From: UBA993 sp964485855
GTDB lineage: Bacteria; Bacillota; Dethiobacteria; DTU022
DNA: 62,598 bases
Direction of reading: 5' to 3'
NCBI GenBank assembly: GCA_964485855.1
Contig: CAZAKI010000008.1
Coordinates: forward strand, 1-62,598
The position numbers and the translations under genes were made by a program. The number at the start of each line of letters is the position of its first letter. Within the stretch, counting starts at the first letter, position 1. Below the pieces are notes generated by a model. It saw only the letters and a program-made list of their open reading frames with translations. It did not search any database and had not been told where the DNA came from. Of the stretch, positions 50,359-59,546 are shown piece after piece.

Positions 50359-51471
50359 TTATCCTTCCTCCTTTACAACATTCAGCAGATCACCAAGCGT
50401 TATAGTTCCCTGGTACTGGTCATCTTCATTAATAACGGCAACATATCCTTCACCACATTCAAGCATCATCGATAAAGCATCATTTAAAGTGGCATCACTG
50501 GTAATCGACTGATCAAGTTCCTGAATATAATCGGCCGCTACTTCACCGGCTTTTTTCTTAAGATCATTCACACCGATTATGCCTTTTAACTTATTATCCT
50601 GATCAACAACCATCACCGATCGAATATCGCTGTCTTCAAGTTGTTTGCGAATATCATTTAGAGGCATATCAACTGTTGCCGGTTTAGGCCGATCTAGATG
50701 ATCAAGGATCTCGCGGATACGAATAAGATGTAATCTCTTGATCGATCGGTTTCTGCCGACCAAACTGGCAACAAATTCATCAGCAGGAGCGGCGAGCAGA
50801 TCGCTTGGAGTAGCATGCTGAACAAGTTTGCCTTCCCGCATAACTGCAATGGTGTTACCCATCTTGATCGCTTCATCAATATCATGAGTAACAAAAACAA
50901 TGGTCTTACTGATTCTTTCCTGAATACGCAAAAACTCATTCTGCAGCCGAGCCCTGGTAATCGGATCAACCGCGCCAAATGGCTCATCCATCAGCATAAT
51001 CGGTGGATCAGAAACCATCGCTCTGGCCACCCCAACTCTTTGCCTCTGCCCACCGCTTAACGCAGAAGGATATCTTTTGCCATAAATTTTTGGATCTAAT
51101 CCTACCAGAGTCAGGATTTCATCAACTTTCTGTTTTGTCTTGTCTTTAGGCCATTTTTTTTCATTGGGCACCGTGGCAACATTTTCTTCAATCGTATGAT
51201 GCGGAAACAGTCCAATTTCCTGGATAACATAACCAATGTCTAACCGTAATTTAATCGGATTCATCTTTAATGCATCTTTATCATTGATGAAGATTGAACC
51301 ACTGGTCGGTTCGTGGATCCGGTTAATCATTTTCATGGTAGTGGTTTTTCCACAACCCGAAGGACCTACCAGGACACAAACATCTCCCTCCTTAACTTCT
51401 AGATTAAGATTATCAACCGCTGGTTTCTTCAAACCTGGAAATTTTTTAGTAATACCTACAAGTTTTATCAT
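50359..51471 (-). CDS. Betaine-type ABC transporter ATP-binding protein with CBS domains (OpuCA-like)
   Basis: ATPase of 370 aa. Walker A GPSGCGKTT, signature LSGGQRQRVGVARAMV, Walker B IMLMDEPFGAVDP and switch His in VTHDIDEAIKMG. Residues about 255-370 form a pair of CBS domains (SVMVVDQDNKLKGIIGV, YVAVINEDDQYQGTITLGDL), the sensor of ionic strength or nucleotide in OpuA/OpuC ATPases. It overlaps the upstream permease by four bases. Confidence 0.94.
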   Translation of the reverse strand: MIKLVGITKKFPGLKKPAVDNLNLEVKEGDVCVLVGPSGCGKTTTMKMINRIHEPTSGSIFINDKDALKMNPIKLRLDIGYVIQEIGLFPHHTIEENVATVPNEKKWPKDKTKQKVDEILTLVGLDPKIYGKRYPSALSGGQRQRVGVARAMVSDPPIMLMDEPFGAVDPITRARLQNEFLRIQERISKTIVFVTHDIDEAIKMGNTIAVMREGKLVQHATPSDLLAAPADEFVASLVGRNRSIKRLHLIRIREILDHLDRPKPATVDMPLNDIRKQLEDSDIRSVMVVDQDNKLKGIIGVNDLKKKAGEVAADYIQELDQSITSDATLNDALSMMLECGEGYVAVINEDDQYQGTITLGDLLNVVKEEG

Positions 51472-52208
51472 TTAGAGGCCTCCCCTGTTTTACCGATTGC
51501 CGCAAGACGTCGTTCGCCCCAGGACAGAATGAAATCAAAAGCCAGGGCAATAATCGAAACTCCCAGAGCACCGACGATGATCATCGATTCATTTGATCTG
51601 GAAATACCCTGAAAAATCAGCTCACCCAAACCACCGGCGCCAACATACGCTGCAATAGCAGCAATACCAACGATCATAACTGTCGCTGTGCGAATCCCCG
51701 CCATTATAACCGGTCTGGCCAGGGGTATTTTTATTTTTGTCAGTACCCGCCATTCGGTCATACCCATACCAACCGCGGATTCAACTATAGCCGGACTAAT
51801 CTCCTTAATACCGGTGTATGTATTTCGAACAATTGGCAATAAACTATAAAGGATAAGAGCAATGACGCCTGTTGTAAAACCGATACCGAAAAGCGGTACC
51901 ATAAACCCAAGCATTGCCATACTCGGTATTGTCATTAATATCTGGCATACTGTTAAAACCGTCATTGCCAGTCCGGTTTTGTAACTAATTGTAACTCCGA
52001 TAATGATGGATATGACAATTGCAATCCCAATTGAAATCGCCACCAACCAGAAATGCTCGATTATTAGTTCCCAAACCAAATCTCCACGACGTTGCAGATA
52101 AACTATCACTTTTGAAAATAAGGACGGTGTTGCAATTGTCACCTGCATACAAAAGTTTGCCATTGTTGAAAAAAGATTGTTGTAAAATATAAGAAAATGC
52201 TCTACCAT
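51468..52208 (-). CDS. Betaine-type ABC transporter permease, first gene of the operon
   Basis: Permease of 246 aa with about six membrane segments, EAA loop GMGMTEWRVLTKIKIPLARP and AAIAAYVGAGGLGELIF. The N-terminal 40 residues precede the first sure membrane segment; ATG codons at residues 1, 16 and 21 are possible starts. The first is given, though AGGAGGG lies 14 bases upstream, a long spacing. It overlaps the ATPase gene by four bases. Confidence 0.88.
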   Translation of the reverse strand: MVEHFLIFYNNLFSTMANFCMQVTIATPSLFSKVIVYLQRRGDLVWELIIEHFWLVAISIGIAIVISIIIGVTISYKTGLAMTVLTVCQILMTIPSMAMLGFMVPLFGIGFTTGVIALILYSLLPIVRNTYTGIKEISPAIVESAVGMGMTEWRVLTKIKIPLARPVIMAGIRTATVMIVGIAAIAAYVGAGGLGELIFQGISRSNESMIIVGALGVSIIALAFDFILSWGERRLAAIGKTGEASK

Positions 52209-52568
52209 TTAACTTTAAACCACCCTCCTGGATCGAACATATTGTAATAATACTCGGCTTGCTTAATCAAAAAAAAGCAGCCAATTTTAATTTATAGAAC
52301 TACCCACTGATAATAAATGTGCACTGATTTAACTACGCGGTTAGTTTGAAATGAATGCGATATTTTACTTTTTTATTGCTTTATATTAACTTATGTGATA
52401 ATTATCTCATATCTACAATTTAGAAACAAACTACATCTTCTACAGCATATCTACAGTATATTGCCAATATATCAGTATCTATGAATTATCCTTAGCTCTT
52501 GTTGCGAGAACACATTTCATTGCTCTAAAGAAGCTTAGATACGAATATTTACAGTATTTATTCTGCTG
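52209..52568. other. 360-bp AT-rich leader/promoter region of the betaine transporter operon
   Basis: No gene is visible. It contains the predicted operon promoter and an overlapping palindrome (annotated separately), an imperfect hairpin GGCTGCTT / AAGCAAGCC near 52256-52283, and several near-repeats of ATATCTACA between 52410 and 52470. No sigma-54 consensus was found here, unlike upstream of mttB. Confidence 0.5.
52393..52429 (-). promoter_or_regulatory. Promoter of the betaine transporter operon with overlapping palindrome
   Basis: Minus-strand TTGTTT (52424-52429), 17-base spacer and GATAAT (52401-52406) preceded by TGA, an extended -10. The -10 lies inside the palindrome ATGtGATAATTATCtCAT (52393-52410), whose symmetric halves GATAA/TTATC cover -10 and start site, as for a repressor. 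It also resembles a CRP/FNR-family site, TGTGA-N6-TCTCA. Confidence 0.5.
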
Positions 52569-54017
52569 TCAAACACCTTCCCCCAGGAAAGAGTATTTTT
52601 TAAATATTTCTTTTTGAAGATCGCCCGGCAGGGGTATTGTCTCATGGTTATCCACCAGATCAGCAGCAATTTCACGAGCCAGATCGACACTGCCCTTTTG
52701 TCCTTCCCTTAACCAAGCAGCATAGTTTTTGCGTACTGCCGTGCGAGGAGTATAAAGCTCCTTCCTCATATTATTAACAGTATGTTCTGCTGCCAGGTAG
52801 TTTCCACCCGGTCCGGCATCACAAATAGCATCTACCGCCAGAGTTTCATCATTAACCCGTATGCCTTGCAAAACTCTCAAAGCCATCCCCAGCAGATCGT
52901 TATCAAGAACATATTGTTCGTACGCAACAGCCATGCTACTATCGATCAACCCTGCTGCATTATGAATTAACTGCGCCCCGGCCATACCGGGCAGGAGATT
53001 ATTCATACATTTTTCAAATCCATTTTGCACATCAAAAAGTTTTGATTCAGTAACACCCCCTGTGGCATACATTGGAAGATTATAAAAATCAGCCAGCTGG
53101 GCACAGGCAGCATTCATTAAACCATTTTCCACTGCTCCAAACAAAAATTCCATGGTATGCATATTGGCCGTCGTTGGAACAGTGCTGTATAAAACTGGTG
53201 CCCCCTCTTTCATAACCTGGGTTAGTAAAACACCACAGATCGCTTCGGCATTGATTTGGGTTAAAGTTCCGGCCAAGGTAACCGGCGAGGTCGCACCGGC
53301 AATCGGTGCGCACGATGTAGCGATTGGAATGCCTGCCTCTACCAAATCAAAAATAAAGTCAACATACTTTGTTTCCAGTTTAAGTGGACTGATTGTGCTG
53401 CAGATTACAGAAATGATCGGTTTCTTACGGAGTGCATTTTCACTCCCGGCAATCATCTGAGCCAGGGTGATTACTTCACGCGCCCCGGCAAAACTGCCGT
53501 AGATCCCACCCATGACGTGCTTGCCCGTATTCTGTAGACCAAAAAAGAAACGAGCAAGATCGGCTTCTTCCTTGGTTTTTTCATTGGGATATACCGGCAG
53601 GCAGTACCAATGGATATGTTCTAAAGTGTCAATCAAACGGGCGATATCAGCAACATCACGGGCAGTAGTTTTACGGCGTTCACCGGTATGACGATCATAA
53701 ACATTCAATGCCGTGCCGCCTGTGCCAAAATAGACCCGGTTAGCTTCCACGACCATACTTTTTTCCGGATCCCGTCCATATAGAGTCAGACGAGCCGGCG
53801 CTTTTTTCAGGTAATCCATAACCCAGTATTCATCTACTTTTACAATTTTTCGTTCTAAATCAACCCTGGCACCTTTCTCTTGAAATAACTTTAAAGCCCT
53901 TTGATTATCCACCAAAAAACCAGTCTGCTTTAATACCTGCAGAGAAGCCTCGTGGATTGATTGGATGTCATTTTTCGAAAGCGGCCTATAGCCGGCGCCA
54001 TAACTACCATTAATCAA
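52569..54017 (-). CDS. MttB family (trimethylamine methyltransferase superfamily) protein, no pyrrolysine
   Basis: Corrinoid-dependent methyltransferase homologue of 482 aa. Members such as MtgB, MtpB and MtcB demethylate glycine betaine, proline betaine or carnitine and pass the methyl group to a corrinoid protein. Marks are YFGTGGTALNVYDRHTGERR, GKHVMGGIYGSF, AGATSPVTLAGTL and GPGGNYLAAEHT. The frame is open throughout, so there is no amber-encoded pyrrolysine as in true MttB. A TTG start with AAGGA upstream is used. It follows its paralogue by 42 bases, under the sigma-54 promoter at 55549. No corrinoid protein gene is in the window. Substrate unknown. Confidence 0.88.
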   Translation of the reverse strand: MINGSYGAGYRPLSKNDIQSIHEASLQVLKQTGFLVDNQRALKLFQEKGARVDLERKIVKVDEYWVMDYLKKAPARLTLYGRDPEKSMVVEANRVYFGTGGTALNVYDRHTGERRKTTARDVADIARLIDTLEHIHWYCLPVYPNEKTKEEADLARFFFGLQNTGKHVMGGIYGSFAGAREVITLAQMIAGSENALRKKPIISVICSTISPLKLETKYVDFIFDLVEAGIPIATSCAPIAGATSPVTLAGTLTQINAEAICGVLLTQVMKEGAPVLYSTVPTTANMHTMEFLFGAVENGLMNAACAQLADFYNLPMYATGGVTESKLFDVQNGFEKCMNNLLPGMAGAQLIHNAAGLIDSSMAVAYEQYVLDNDLLGMALRVLQGIRVNDETLAVDAICDAGPGGNYLAAEHTVNNMRKELYTPRTAVRKNYAAWLREGQKGSVDLAREIAADLVDNHETIPLPGDLQKEIFKKYSFLGEGV

Positions 54018-54059
54018 CTTTGGTCATTCCTTTCTTCAAGCATTGAAATGGTACTTCGC

Positions 54060-55502
54060 TTACAATTTTTTGATTTCGGTATATTGATCAAGAAGCATCT
54101 TTTCTAAGTCATCGTCTAATTTAGCTGCTTCATGTTTTTCCATAATCTGCTTTGCAACTTCGTGTGCCCTGACAAAGGTGTCTTTAGCACCATTTTCCTG
54201 CCAAACGCTTCTTTGTTGACGATCAGCCAGTCGCGGAAAATAGAATTCCTCGCGTACATGCGAGGCAGTATGGGGATGATCGAGAAAATGTCCTCCCGGT
54301 CCTACTTCTTTTACAATTGAAGTGGCCAGAGTTTCCTCGTTCACTTCAACTCCCTGGACCGCCCTTAAAACCATGCCTACCGAGTCATTATCAACTACCA
54401 TCTTTTCATAAGAAAGCGTAGTGCAGAATTCCAACAGTCCGAAAGCATCGTGGATATAATTGCAGCCTGAAAGGGCCACAACCATTGCCGTATTCGCACT
54501 TTCGTATCCGGCCTGGGCATCAACTACTTTAGAATCTGACATTCCACCGGTCCCATAGATCGGGATCTTGTAATACTGAGCCATCTGGGCACAGCCGGCA
54601 TTAATTAATGCTGATTCGATGCTGCCGGCCATATAAGTTCCACTGCGCATATCCATAATGCTTGAAGTAGAACCATAGATTGTTGGATTACCGCAGTTTA
54701 TCAGTTGGGCCAGGGTCACCCCCCCCAATGACTCCGCATTATTTAAAGCAATTGTTCCAGCCAGAGTTACCGGTGAATTTGCTCCTGCTAAAGGTTCGGA
54801 CGGTGTGGCAATGGGCAGGCCGCGCTTTACTACTTCAATCAAAAAATCGGTATAAGTAACTTCCATCAAAAGCGGACTCATCATTAATGTAATAAATGAT
54901 ACAAATGGACGTTCCTTTAGTTTCGCAGGGCTACCGGCTATCTCTTCTGCCATTTTAATGACCCGTTTCAATCCCTTCATTGTGTAGATGCCACCCATCA
55001 CATGTTTTGAAGTATTAGCCAAGGCATGATAAAAACGATTTAGATCCACCGCTTCAATATCAACATCATTCGGGTAACAGTTGATCACAAAAAAAGCAAT
55101 ATTATCAAGCGCATCAGCCATTTTAGCGTATCCGGCCACGTCTCGAACTTCTGTCAGTCTCTTTGTACCTGTATCGAGATCGAGGGTATTCAGCACTGTG
55201 CCTCCGGTGCCCAAATATACATTTGCCCCTTCCAATACTAGGTCGTTCTTTTCCTCCCGCCCGCATAAAACCAGACGAGATGGAGTTGAAGCGATCGCAT
55301 CTTCAAGCATTGCTCTAGGGATCTTCACTACACCGCTTTCCTGGTTAACATCTGCTCCCTGATCATGAAATATCTGTCGGGCAGTCTTGTTGTGCATCTT
55401 GATCCCAACATTTTGGAGAAGCTCAACCGTGGCCTCATGTACTGCCTTGACTTCTGCATCGTTAAAAACTTTAAAACTACCGCCGTGGAACTTTTTAAAC
55501 AT
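54060..55502 (-). CDS. MttB family (trimethylamine methyltransferase superfamily) protein, no pyrrolysine
   Basis: Second MttB-superfamily protein, 480 aa, clearly paralogous to the neighbour: YLGTGGTVLNTLDLDTGTKR, SKHVMGGIYTM, AGANSPVTLAGTI and GPGGHFLDHPHTASHVREEF. No in-frame stop interrupts it, so it lacks pyrrolysine. The ATG at 55502 is chosen: AGAAGGGG precedes it, and the longer frame upstream would run through the sigma-54 promoter. The divergence between the paralogues suggests different substrates or successive demethylations. With an OpuC-like importer next door, a quaternary or tertiary amine is the likely substrate. Confidence 0.88.
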   Translation of the reverse strand: MFKKFHGGSFKVFNDAEVKAVHEATVELLQNVGIKMHNKTARQIFHDQGADVNQESGVVKIPRAMLEDAIASTPSRLVLCGREEKNDLVLEGANVYLGTGGTVLNTLDLDTGTKRLTEVRDVAGYAKMADALDNIAFFVINCYPNDVDIEAVDLNRFYHALANTSKHVMGGIYTMKGLKRVIKMAEEIAGSPAKLKERPFVSFITLMMSPLLMEVTYTDFLIEVVKRGLPIATPSEPLAGANSPVTLAGTIALNNAESLGGVTLAQLINCGNPTIYGSTSSIMDMRSGTYMAGSIESALINAGCAQMAQYYKIPIYGTGGMSDSKVVDAQAGYESANTAMVVALSGCNYIHDAFGLLEFCTTLSYEKMVVDNDSVGMVLRAVQGVEVNEETLATSIVKEVGPGGHFLDHPHTASHVREEFYFPRLADRQQRSVWQENGAKDTFVRAHEVAKQIMEKHEAAKLDDDLEKMLLDQYTEIKKL

Positions 55503-55548
55503 TGGTCCAACCCCTTCTGTTCTTAAAATTATCCTCAAGCTAGATATA

Positions 55549-55566
55549 TGCAATAATGGTGCCAAA
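55549..55566 (-). promoter_or_regulatory. Sigma-54 (-24/-12) promoter of the mttB operon
   Basis: Minus strand TTGGCAC (55559-55565), five bases, TTGCA (55549-55553): a full match to the consensus TTGGCAC-N5-TTGCA with correct GG-to-GC spacing. The predicted start near 55538 leaves a 35-base leader before the ATG at 55502 with its Shine-Dalgarno site. Confidence 0.85.
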
Positions 55567-55636
55567 TAGATAACAGGTCGAAATCAACTATTTAAAGGAT
55601 TTCTGATTTAACCCTTTTCAATAGTTATCAATAATG

Positions 55637-55668
55637 TTAAGTTATTATCATATACGATAATAACTTAA
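55637..55668. promoter_or_regulatory. 32-bp palindrome, probable upstream activator site for the mttB operon
   Basis: Perfect 13-base arms TTAAGTTATTATC and complement around ATATAC, centred about 114 bases upstream of the predicted sigma-54 start, the usual distance for enhancer sites. It is not followed by a T-run and no gene ends here on the plus strand, so it is unlikely to be a terminator. Its core TTATC-N6-GATAA recurs upstream of the sigma-54 activator gene at 45512. Confidence 0.7.
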
Positions 55669-55687
55669 GCGCCAGTATTCTCTAAAC

Positions 55688-55725
55688 TAAAAAAGGACGG
55701 AAATCTTTTTCAGAGTTTCCGCCCT
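55688..55725 (-). terminator. Intrinsic terminator of the DUF4282 gene
   Basis: Minus-strand stem GGGCGGAAA / TTTCCGTCC (one G-U pair), 12-base loop, followed by TTTTTTAG. It begins about 35 bases after the DUF4282 stop and isolates it from the mttB promoter region. Confidence 0.8.
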
Positions 55726-55758
55726 CTAATCTAAAAAAACTTAATGCATTATTAACAG

Positions 55759-56187
55759 TTATTTTTCATTTAAGTATCTCAGCTCATCATAGATTCTAAA
55801 AAATACAACGATGAGTTCCATGTAGACACGTAGCATGATCGCCGCCAGGAAAAAACCAATTGCTAAAACAACAACGGCTGCAATAATTAATACAATCTCA
55901 CCGGACATGATTGCTGAAACTAAAGCGAAGACAGATCCTAACAGCAGAACAAGTAGCCCGATAGCAAAAATAAACCGGATAATCCGCGGGGTAATCATCT
56001 CCGTTAGGCTGAAATCAAACAAAGAACCAAAAAAACCTTTTTCTTCGTAGTAGGTTTCCAAATCCTGTTCCTGCATTAAAGCAGGATCGCCATTTATAAA
56101 TTGCTTACAGTGTTTACATTTAAGCGCTTCGGCAAATATCTCTTGGCCGCAATGAGGACAATTTGTCAGTTCTTTTTCCTCGGTCAT
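55759..56187 (-). CDS. Zinc-ribbon DUF4282 membrane protein
   Basis: Function unknown. The 142-aa protein begins with a zinc ribbon (CPHCGQEIFAEALKCKHC, four Cys) and continues with FFGSLFDFSLTEMITPRIIRF, a DUF4282-type start, and two membrane segments. ATG at 56187 is chosen because GAGGAGGG lies six bases upstream; the longer upstream frame looks unreal. It has its own terminator and stands alone, divergent from the GH65 gene. Probably a small membrane protein with a cytoplasmic zinc ribbon. Confidence 0.8.
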   Translation of the reverse strand: MTEEKELTNCPHCGQEIFAEALKCKHCKQFINGDPALMQEQDLETYYEEKGFFGSLFDFSLTEMITPRIIRFIFAIGLLVLLLGSVFALVSAIMSGEIVLIIAAVVVLAIGFFLAAIMLRVYMELIVVFFRIYDELRYLNEK

Positions 56188-56461
56188 CTTAATCCCTCCT
56201 CGATCAGTTTGCTCACTTCGATAAGTTATGCTAAAAAGCACGAAACCATAATACCACAAAATAACCATTGTTGTCACAAGATTTATCGGGCATAAAAAAG
56301 GGACGCAATTATATATCACAATCTTGAATTCTTCTTTCGTATAAACTAAACTTCAGTAAAAGGATAATCGTACTCTAAAGATGAATAATTATATAAAGAT
56401 AACTAGCGAAAAACCGGAAGGAATAACTTGCTGCTGCTGAAAAGGAGGTATTTCGCCAGTT

Positions 56462-58834
56462 TTGACTAAATTCGATCGAGATTCAAAACCACTTTACAGT
56501 TACAATTCAAATTGCATCATCGAAGATCATTTCTCCATGCAGAACTACCTGCTTGGCGAAGCAGTTTTTTCTCTTAGCAACGGCTACCTAGGTATCAGGG
56601 GAAGCTTTGAAGAAGGATTAAGCGGCATCGGAAACAAGACCATTCCAGGCACCTACCTTAACGGCTTCTATGAATCTGTGCCAATTCCGCATGCTGAAAG
56701 AGGTTTTGCTTATGCCTTGAATTCAGACACTATGCTCAATGTTACCGACGGAAAGCAAATTAATCTTTTCTTAGGTGAAGAGCGGGTCTGCCTAAATGAA
56801 GGCAAGGTCCTTGATTACAGTCGTCAGCTAAACTTAAAAGAAGGCGTTTTAACCAGAACTTTCACCTGGCGTTCACCACATGGACGCGACATTAAAGTCA
56901 CTGCCAAACGCTTAGTATCACTGATCTTTAAAAATTTATTCGCTATCCAATATCAATTGGAACCAGTCAATTTTAACGATACTATCTCCCTTCATTCAGT
57001 AATCAACGGCGCTGTTGACAACCATGTCCATGAAGAAGAAGATCCCAGATTTTCCGCATCCCTCGGTTCTCTCGGTTTATCTGTTCAGGAAATTCTCAGT
57101 TTGGATACTATGGCGACGATCATTTCGAAAACCAGCCGTTCCGGTCAAACTATGGCTGCTTCGATGGAAAATCGTCTCTTTTGTGATGGCACCTACTCCC
57201 TCGATACTGAAAAAACATCCCATACAGCATCTATTACCTACCGGGTTGATGCTGTCCCCGGCCTGACAATCTGCCTGGAAAAATATATTGCCTATTATAC
57301 TTCCCGTGACTATTCGGAAACTAAGCTAAGCAGCCTCTCATCGGATCTGGTTAGCCGGGCAAAAGTAATCGGTTTTGAAGCTCTGTTAAAGAAACAAACC
57401 CGGAAATTAAAACACTTCTGGCAAATCGCGGCAATTGACATCGAGGGCGACCCGGATGCAAAATCCGGAGTATCATTTAACCTTTTTCACCTGAGGCAGG
57501 CGGCAGGTGGCAATAAAAATACCGGTATTGCTGCTAAAGGTTTAACCAGCGAAGGCTATGATGGACATTATTTCTGGGATACTGAAATTTTCATGATGCC
57601 TTTTTACACTGCCATACTACCGACTGAAGCACGTAAACTGCTGCAGTATCGATTTTCTACCCTTGACCAGGCTAGAACCAGGGCCTTTGAACTTTCTCAC
57701 CCCAAAGGCGCTCTGTATCCCTGGCGGACCATTGGCGGAGAAGAAGGCTCTTCTTATTACCCGGCCAGTACAGCCCAGTATCATATCAATGCAGCAATTG
57801 CCTATGCCATTTGTAAGTACACAGAAATGACCGGAGACTATTCTTTTACCCTTGATTACGGGGCTGAAATTATTTTCGAAACAGCCCGGCTCTGGGAAGA
57901 CTTAGGCGCCTATATCAGCAGAAAAGGAGACCTTTTCTGTTACAACGAAGTTACTGGCCCCGATGAATACACAGCGCTGGTTAATAATAGCTGTTATACA
58001 AATTTGATGGCCCGCTGGCACTTAAATTATGCCTGCGAAACAGCTCGAACCATGCAAGATAACCATCCCGACGCCTATGATCGATTAGCAGGAAAAATTG
58101 GGTTAGAGGACTATGAAATAGCTGCCTGGCAGGAGGCGGCAGACAAAATGTACATCCCATACGACGATATCCTGAAAATACATCCTCAAGATGACGGTTT
58201 TCTTGACAAGAAAATTTGGGATTTCGCCAAAACACCTTATTACAACTATCCTTTACTGCTTCACTACCATCCCTTGGTCATCTACCGCTATCAGGTTTGC
58301 AAGCAACCAGATGTTATTTTAGCCCAACTGCTGCTTGATGACCTCTTTCCGCTTGAGCAAAAACGGCGTGACTATCAGTACTACGAACCAATTACAACCC
58401 ATGACTCCTCTCTATCGCCAGCTATTTTCAGTACTGCCGCTTCAGAGCTTGGTTTTTACGAAGATGCCTACAAGTTTTTCTTACTGGCAGCAAGGTTGGA
58501 CATTGACAACCGTTATAAAAACACGCACCATGGCATTCATCTGGCCAATATGGCTGGTTCCTGGCTTGCCATGGTCTATGGTTTTGGCGGAATGAGAACC
58601 ACTGGCGGCAATTTAAGATTTAATCCTTATCTCCCGCAAAAATGGCAGGGTTACAGATTCAGAATCATTTTCAGGGGAGCGTTGCTTGAAATCAAAGTCA
58701 GTGCCAAAACAGTCATCTACAATCTATTACGCGGCGATACCATTAACTTTAAACACGTTGAAGAAAATCTTTCACTTAATAAGGGAGAATATGCTATTCG
58801 GGATTTGCACAAAGAACCTTTAAATATTTTTTAA
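56462..58834 (+). CDS. Glycoside hydrolase family 65 disaccharide phosphorylase
   Basis: Inverting phosphorylase of 790 aa that splits an alpha-glucosyl disaccharide with phosphate into beta-glucose-1-phosphate and a sugar. Marks of GH65: AVFSLSNGYLGIRGSFEEG near the N-terminus, GYDGHYFWDTEIFMMPF, and the general acid Glu502 in TGPDEYTALVNNSCYTNLMA (shown in part). Maltose, trehalose, kojibiose and nigerose phosphorylases all share these motifs and cannot be separated by eye. The beta-phosphoglucomutase gene directly downstream is the classic partner. TTG start; AAAGGAGG is about 14 bases upstream, longer than usual. Confidence 0.92.
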   Translation: MTKFDRDSKPLYSYNSNCIIEDHFSMQNYLLGEAVFSLSNGYLGIRGSFEEGLSGIGNKTIPGTYLNGFYESVPIPHAERGFAYALNSDTMLNVTDGKQINLFLGEERVCLNEGKVLDYSRQLNLKEGVLTRTFTWRSPHGRDIKVTAKRLVSLIFKNLFAIQYQLEPVNFNDTISLHSVINGAVDNHVHEEEDPRFSASLGSLGLSVQEILSLDTMATIISKTSRSGQTMAASMENRLFCDGTYSLDTEKTSHTASITYRVDAVPGLTICLEKYIAYYTSRDYSETKLSSLSSDLVSRAKVIGFEALLKKQTRKLKHFWQIAAIDIEGDPDAKSGVSFNLFHLRQAAGGNKNTGIAAKGLTSEGYDGHYFWDTEIFMMPFYTAILPTEARKLLQYRFSTLDQARTRAFELSHPKGALYPWRTIGGEEGSSYYPASTAQYHINAAIAYAICKYTEMTGDYSFTLDYGAEIIFETARLWEDLGAYISRKGDLFCYNEVTGPDEYTALVNNSCYTNLMARWHLNYACETARTMQDNHPDAYDRLAGKIGLEDYEIAAWQEAADKMYIPYDDILKIHPQDDGFLDKKIWDFAKTPYYNYPLLLHYHPLVIYRYQVCKQPDVILAQLLLDDLFPLEQKRRDYQYYEPITTHDSSLSPAIFSTAASELGFYEDAYKFFLLAARLDIDNRYKNTHHGIHLANMAGSWLAMVYGFGGMRTTGGNLRFNPYLPQKWQGYRFRIIFRGALLEIKVSAKTVIYNLLRGDTINFKHVEENLSLNKGEYAIRDLHKEPLNIF

Positions 58835-58876
58835 AATACTCGCTTGCTGATTCCGGGTTAAAGGAGTTCTTATGCT

Positions 58877-59539
58877 TTGAAATTACTGGAAGCTTTTATT
58901 TTTGACCTAGATGGAGTATTAACTGACACCGCGGAATATCACTTTCAAGCTTGGAAACGCATGGCGGATGAAGAAGGTATTCCTTTTAATAGGCAGGACA
59001 ACGAGCAGCTGCGCGGTGTATCCCGCCGTGCCTCTCTGGAATTGATCTTAAAGGATACTACGTTTCCTGAAGCTAAGATTCAGGAGCTGATGGAGCGCAA
59101 AAACAACTATTACCGCGAGTTAATTACTCAAATTACTAAAAATGATTTACTGCCCGGCGCTGTTGAACTGTTAAAAGAACTCAAATCAAGATCTTTTAAA
59201 CTGGCGCTAGCATCTGCCAGTAAAAATGCTCCCCTGGTTGTAAAAAAACTATCGATCATCTCATTTTTTGATGCACTTGCCGACGGTCATTCAGTTTCAA
59301 AAACTAAACCGGCGCCAGACCTTTTTCTCTACGCCGCTAAGCAGCTCAATAAACCACCGGCAAAATGTATCGTTGTCGAAGATGCCGAAGCTGGTATTGA
59401 AGCCGCTAAAACAGCAAACATGTGGACCATCGGCATCGGACCAAGGACAAGAGTTGGCGCTGCAGACTTTATTTATCAATCTGTGGCAGAAATCGAGGTA
59501 GATAAACTGCTTCAACGAATGTCACAACAATCTCAGTAA
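58877..59539 (+). CDS. pgmB: Beta-phosphoglucomutase (HAD superfamily)
   Basis: Converts beta-glucose-1-phosphate to glucose-6-phosphate. The HAD nucleophile motif FDLDGVLTDTAEYHFQAWK contains the two catalytic Asp, with RGVSRRASLELIL in the cap, LASASKN as motif II and CIVVEDAEAGIEAAKTA as motif IV. The sequence around DGVLTDTAEYHFxAWK is typical of beta-PGM rather than general phosphatases. TTG start with AAGGAG upstream, 42 bases after the GH65 stop. Its stop nearly touches the convergent EamA gene. Confidence 0.92.
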   Translation: MKLLEAFIFDLDGVLTDTAEYHFQAWKRMADEEGIPFNRQDNEQLRGVSRRASLELILKDTTFPEAKIQELMERKNNYYRELITQITKNDLLPGAVELLKELKSRSFKLALASASKNAPLVVKKLSIISFFDALADGHSVSKTKPAPDLFLYAAKQLNKPPAKCIVVEDAEAGIEAAKTANMWTIGIGPRTRVGAADFIYQSVAEIEVDKLLQRMSQQSQ

Positions 59540-59546
59540 CGATTTT

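Noticed and set aside
52450..52475. Sigma-54 promoter before the betaine transporter operon (TTGGCAAT on the minus strand)
   Set aside because: The -12 element would be TGTAG rather than TTGCA; a sigma-A type promoter nearby fits better.
52569..55502. Pyrrolysine-containing MttB
   Set aside because: Both frames are full length with no internal TAG, so they are non-pyrrolysine homologues.
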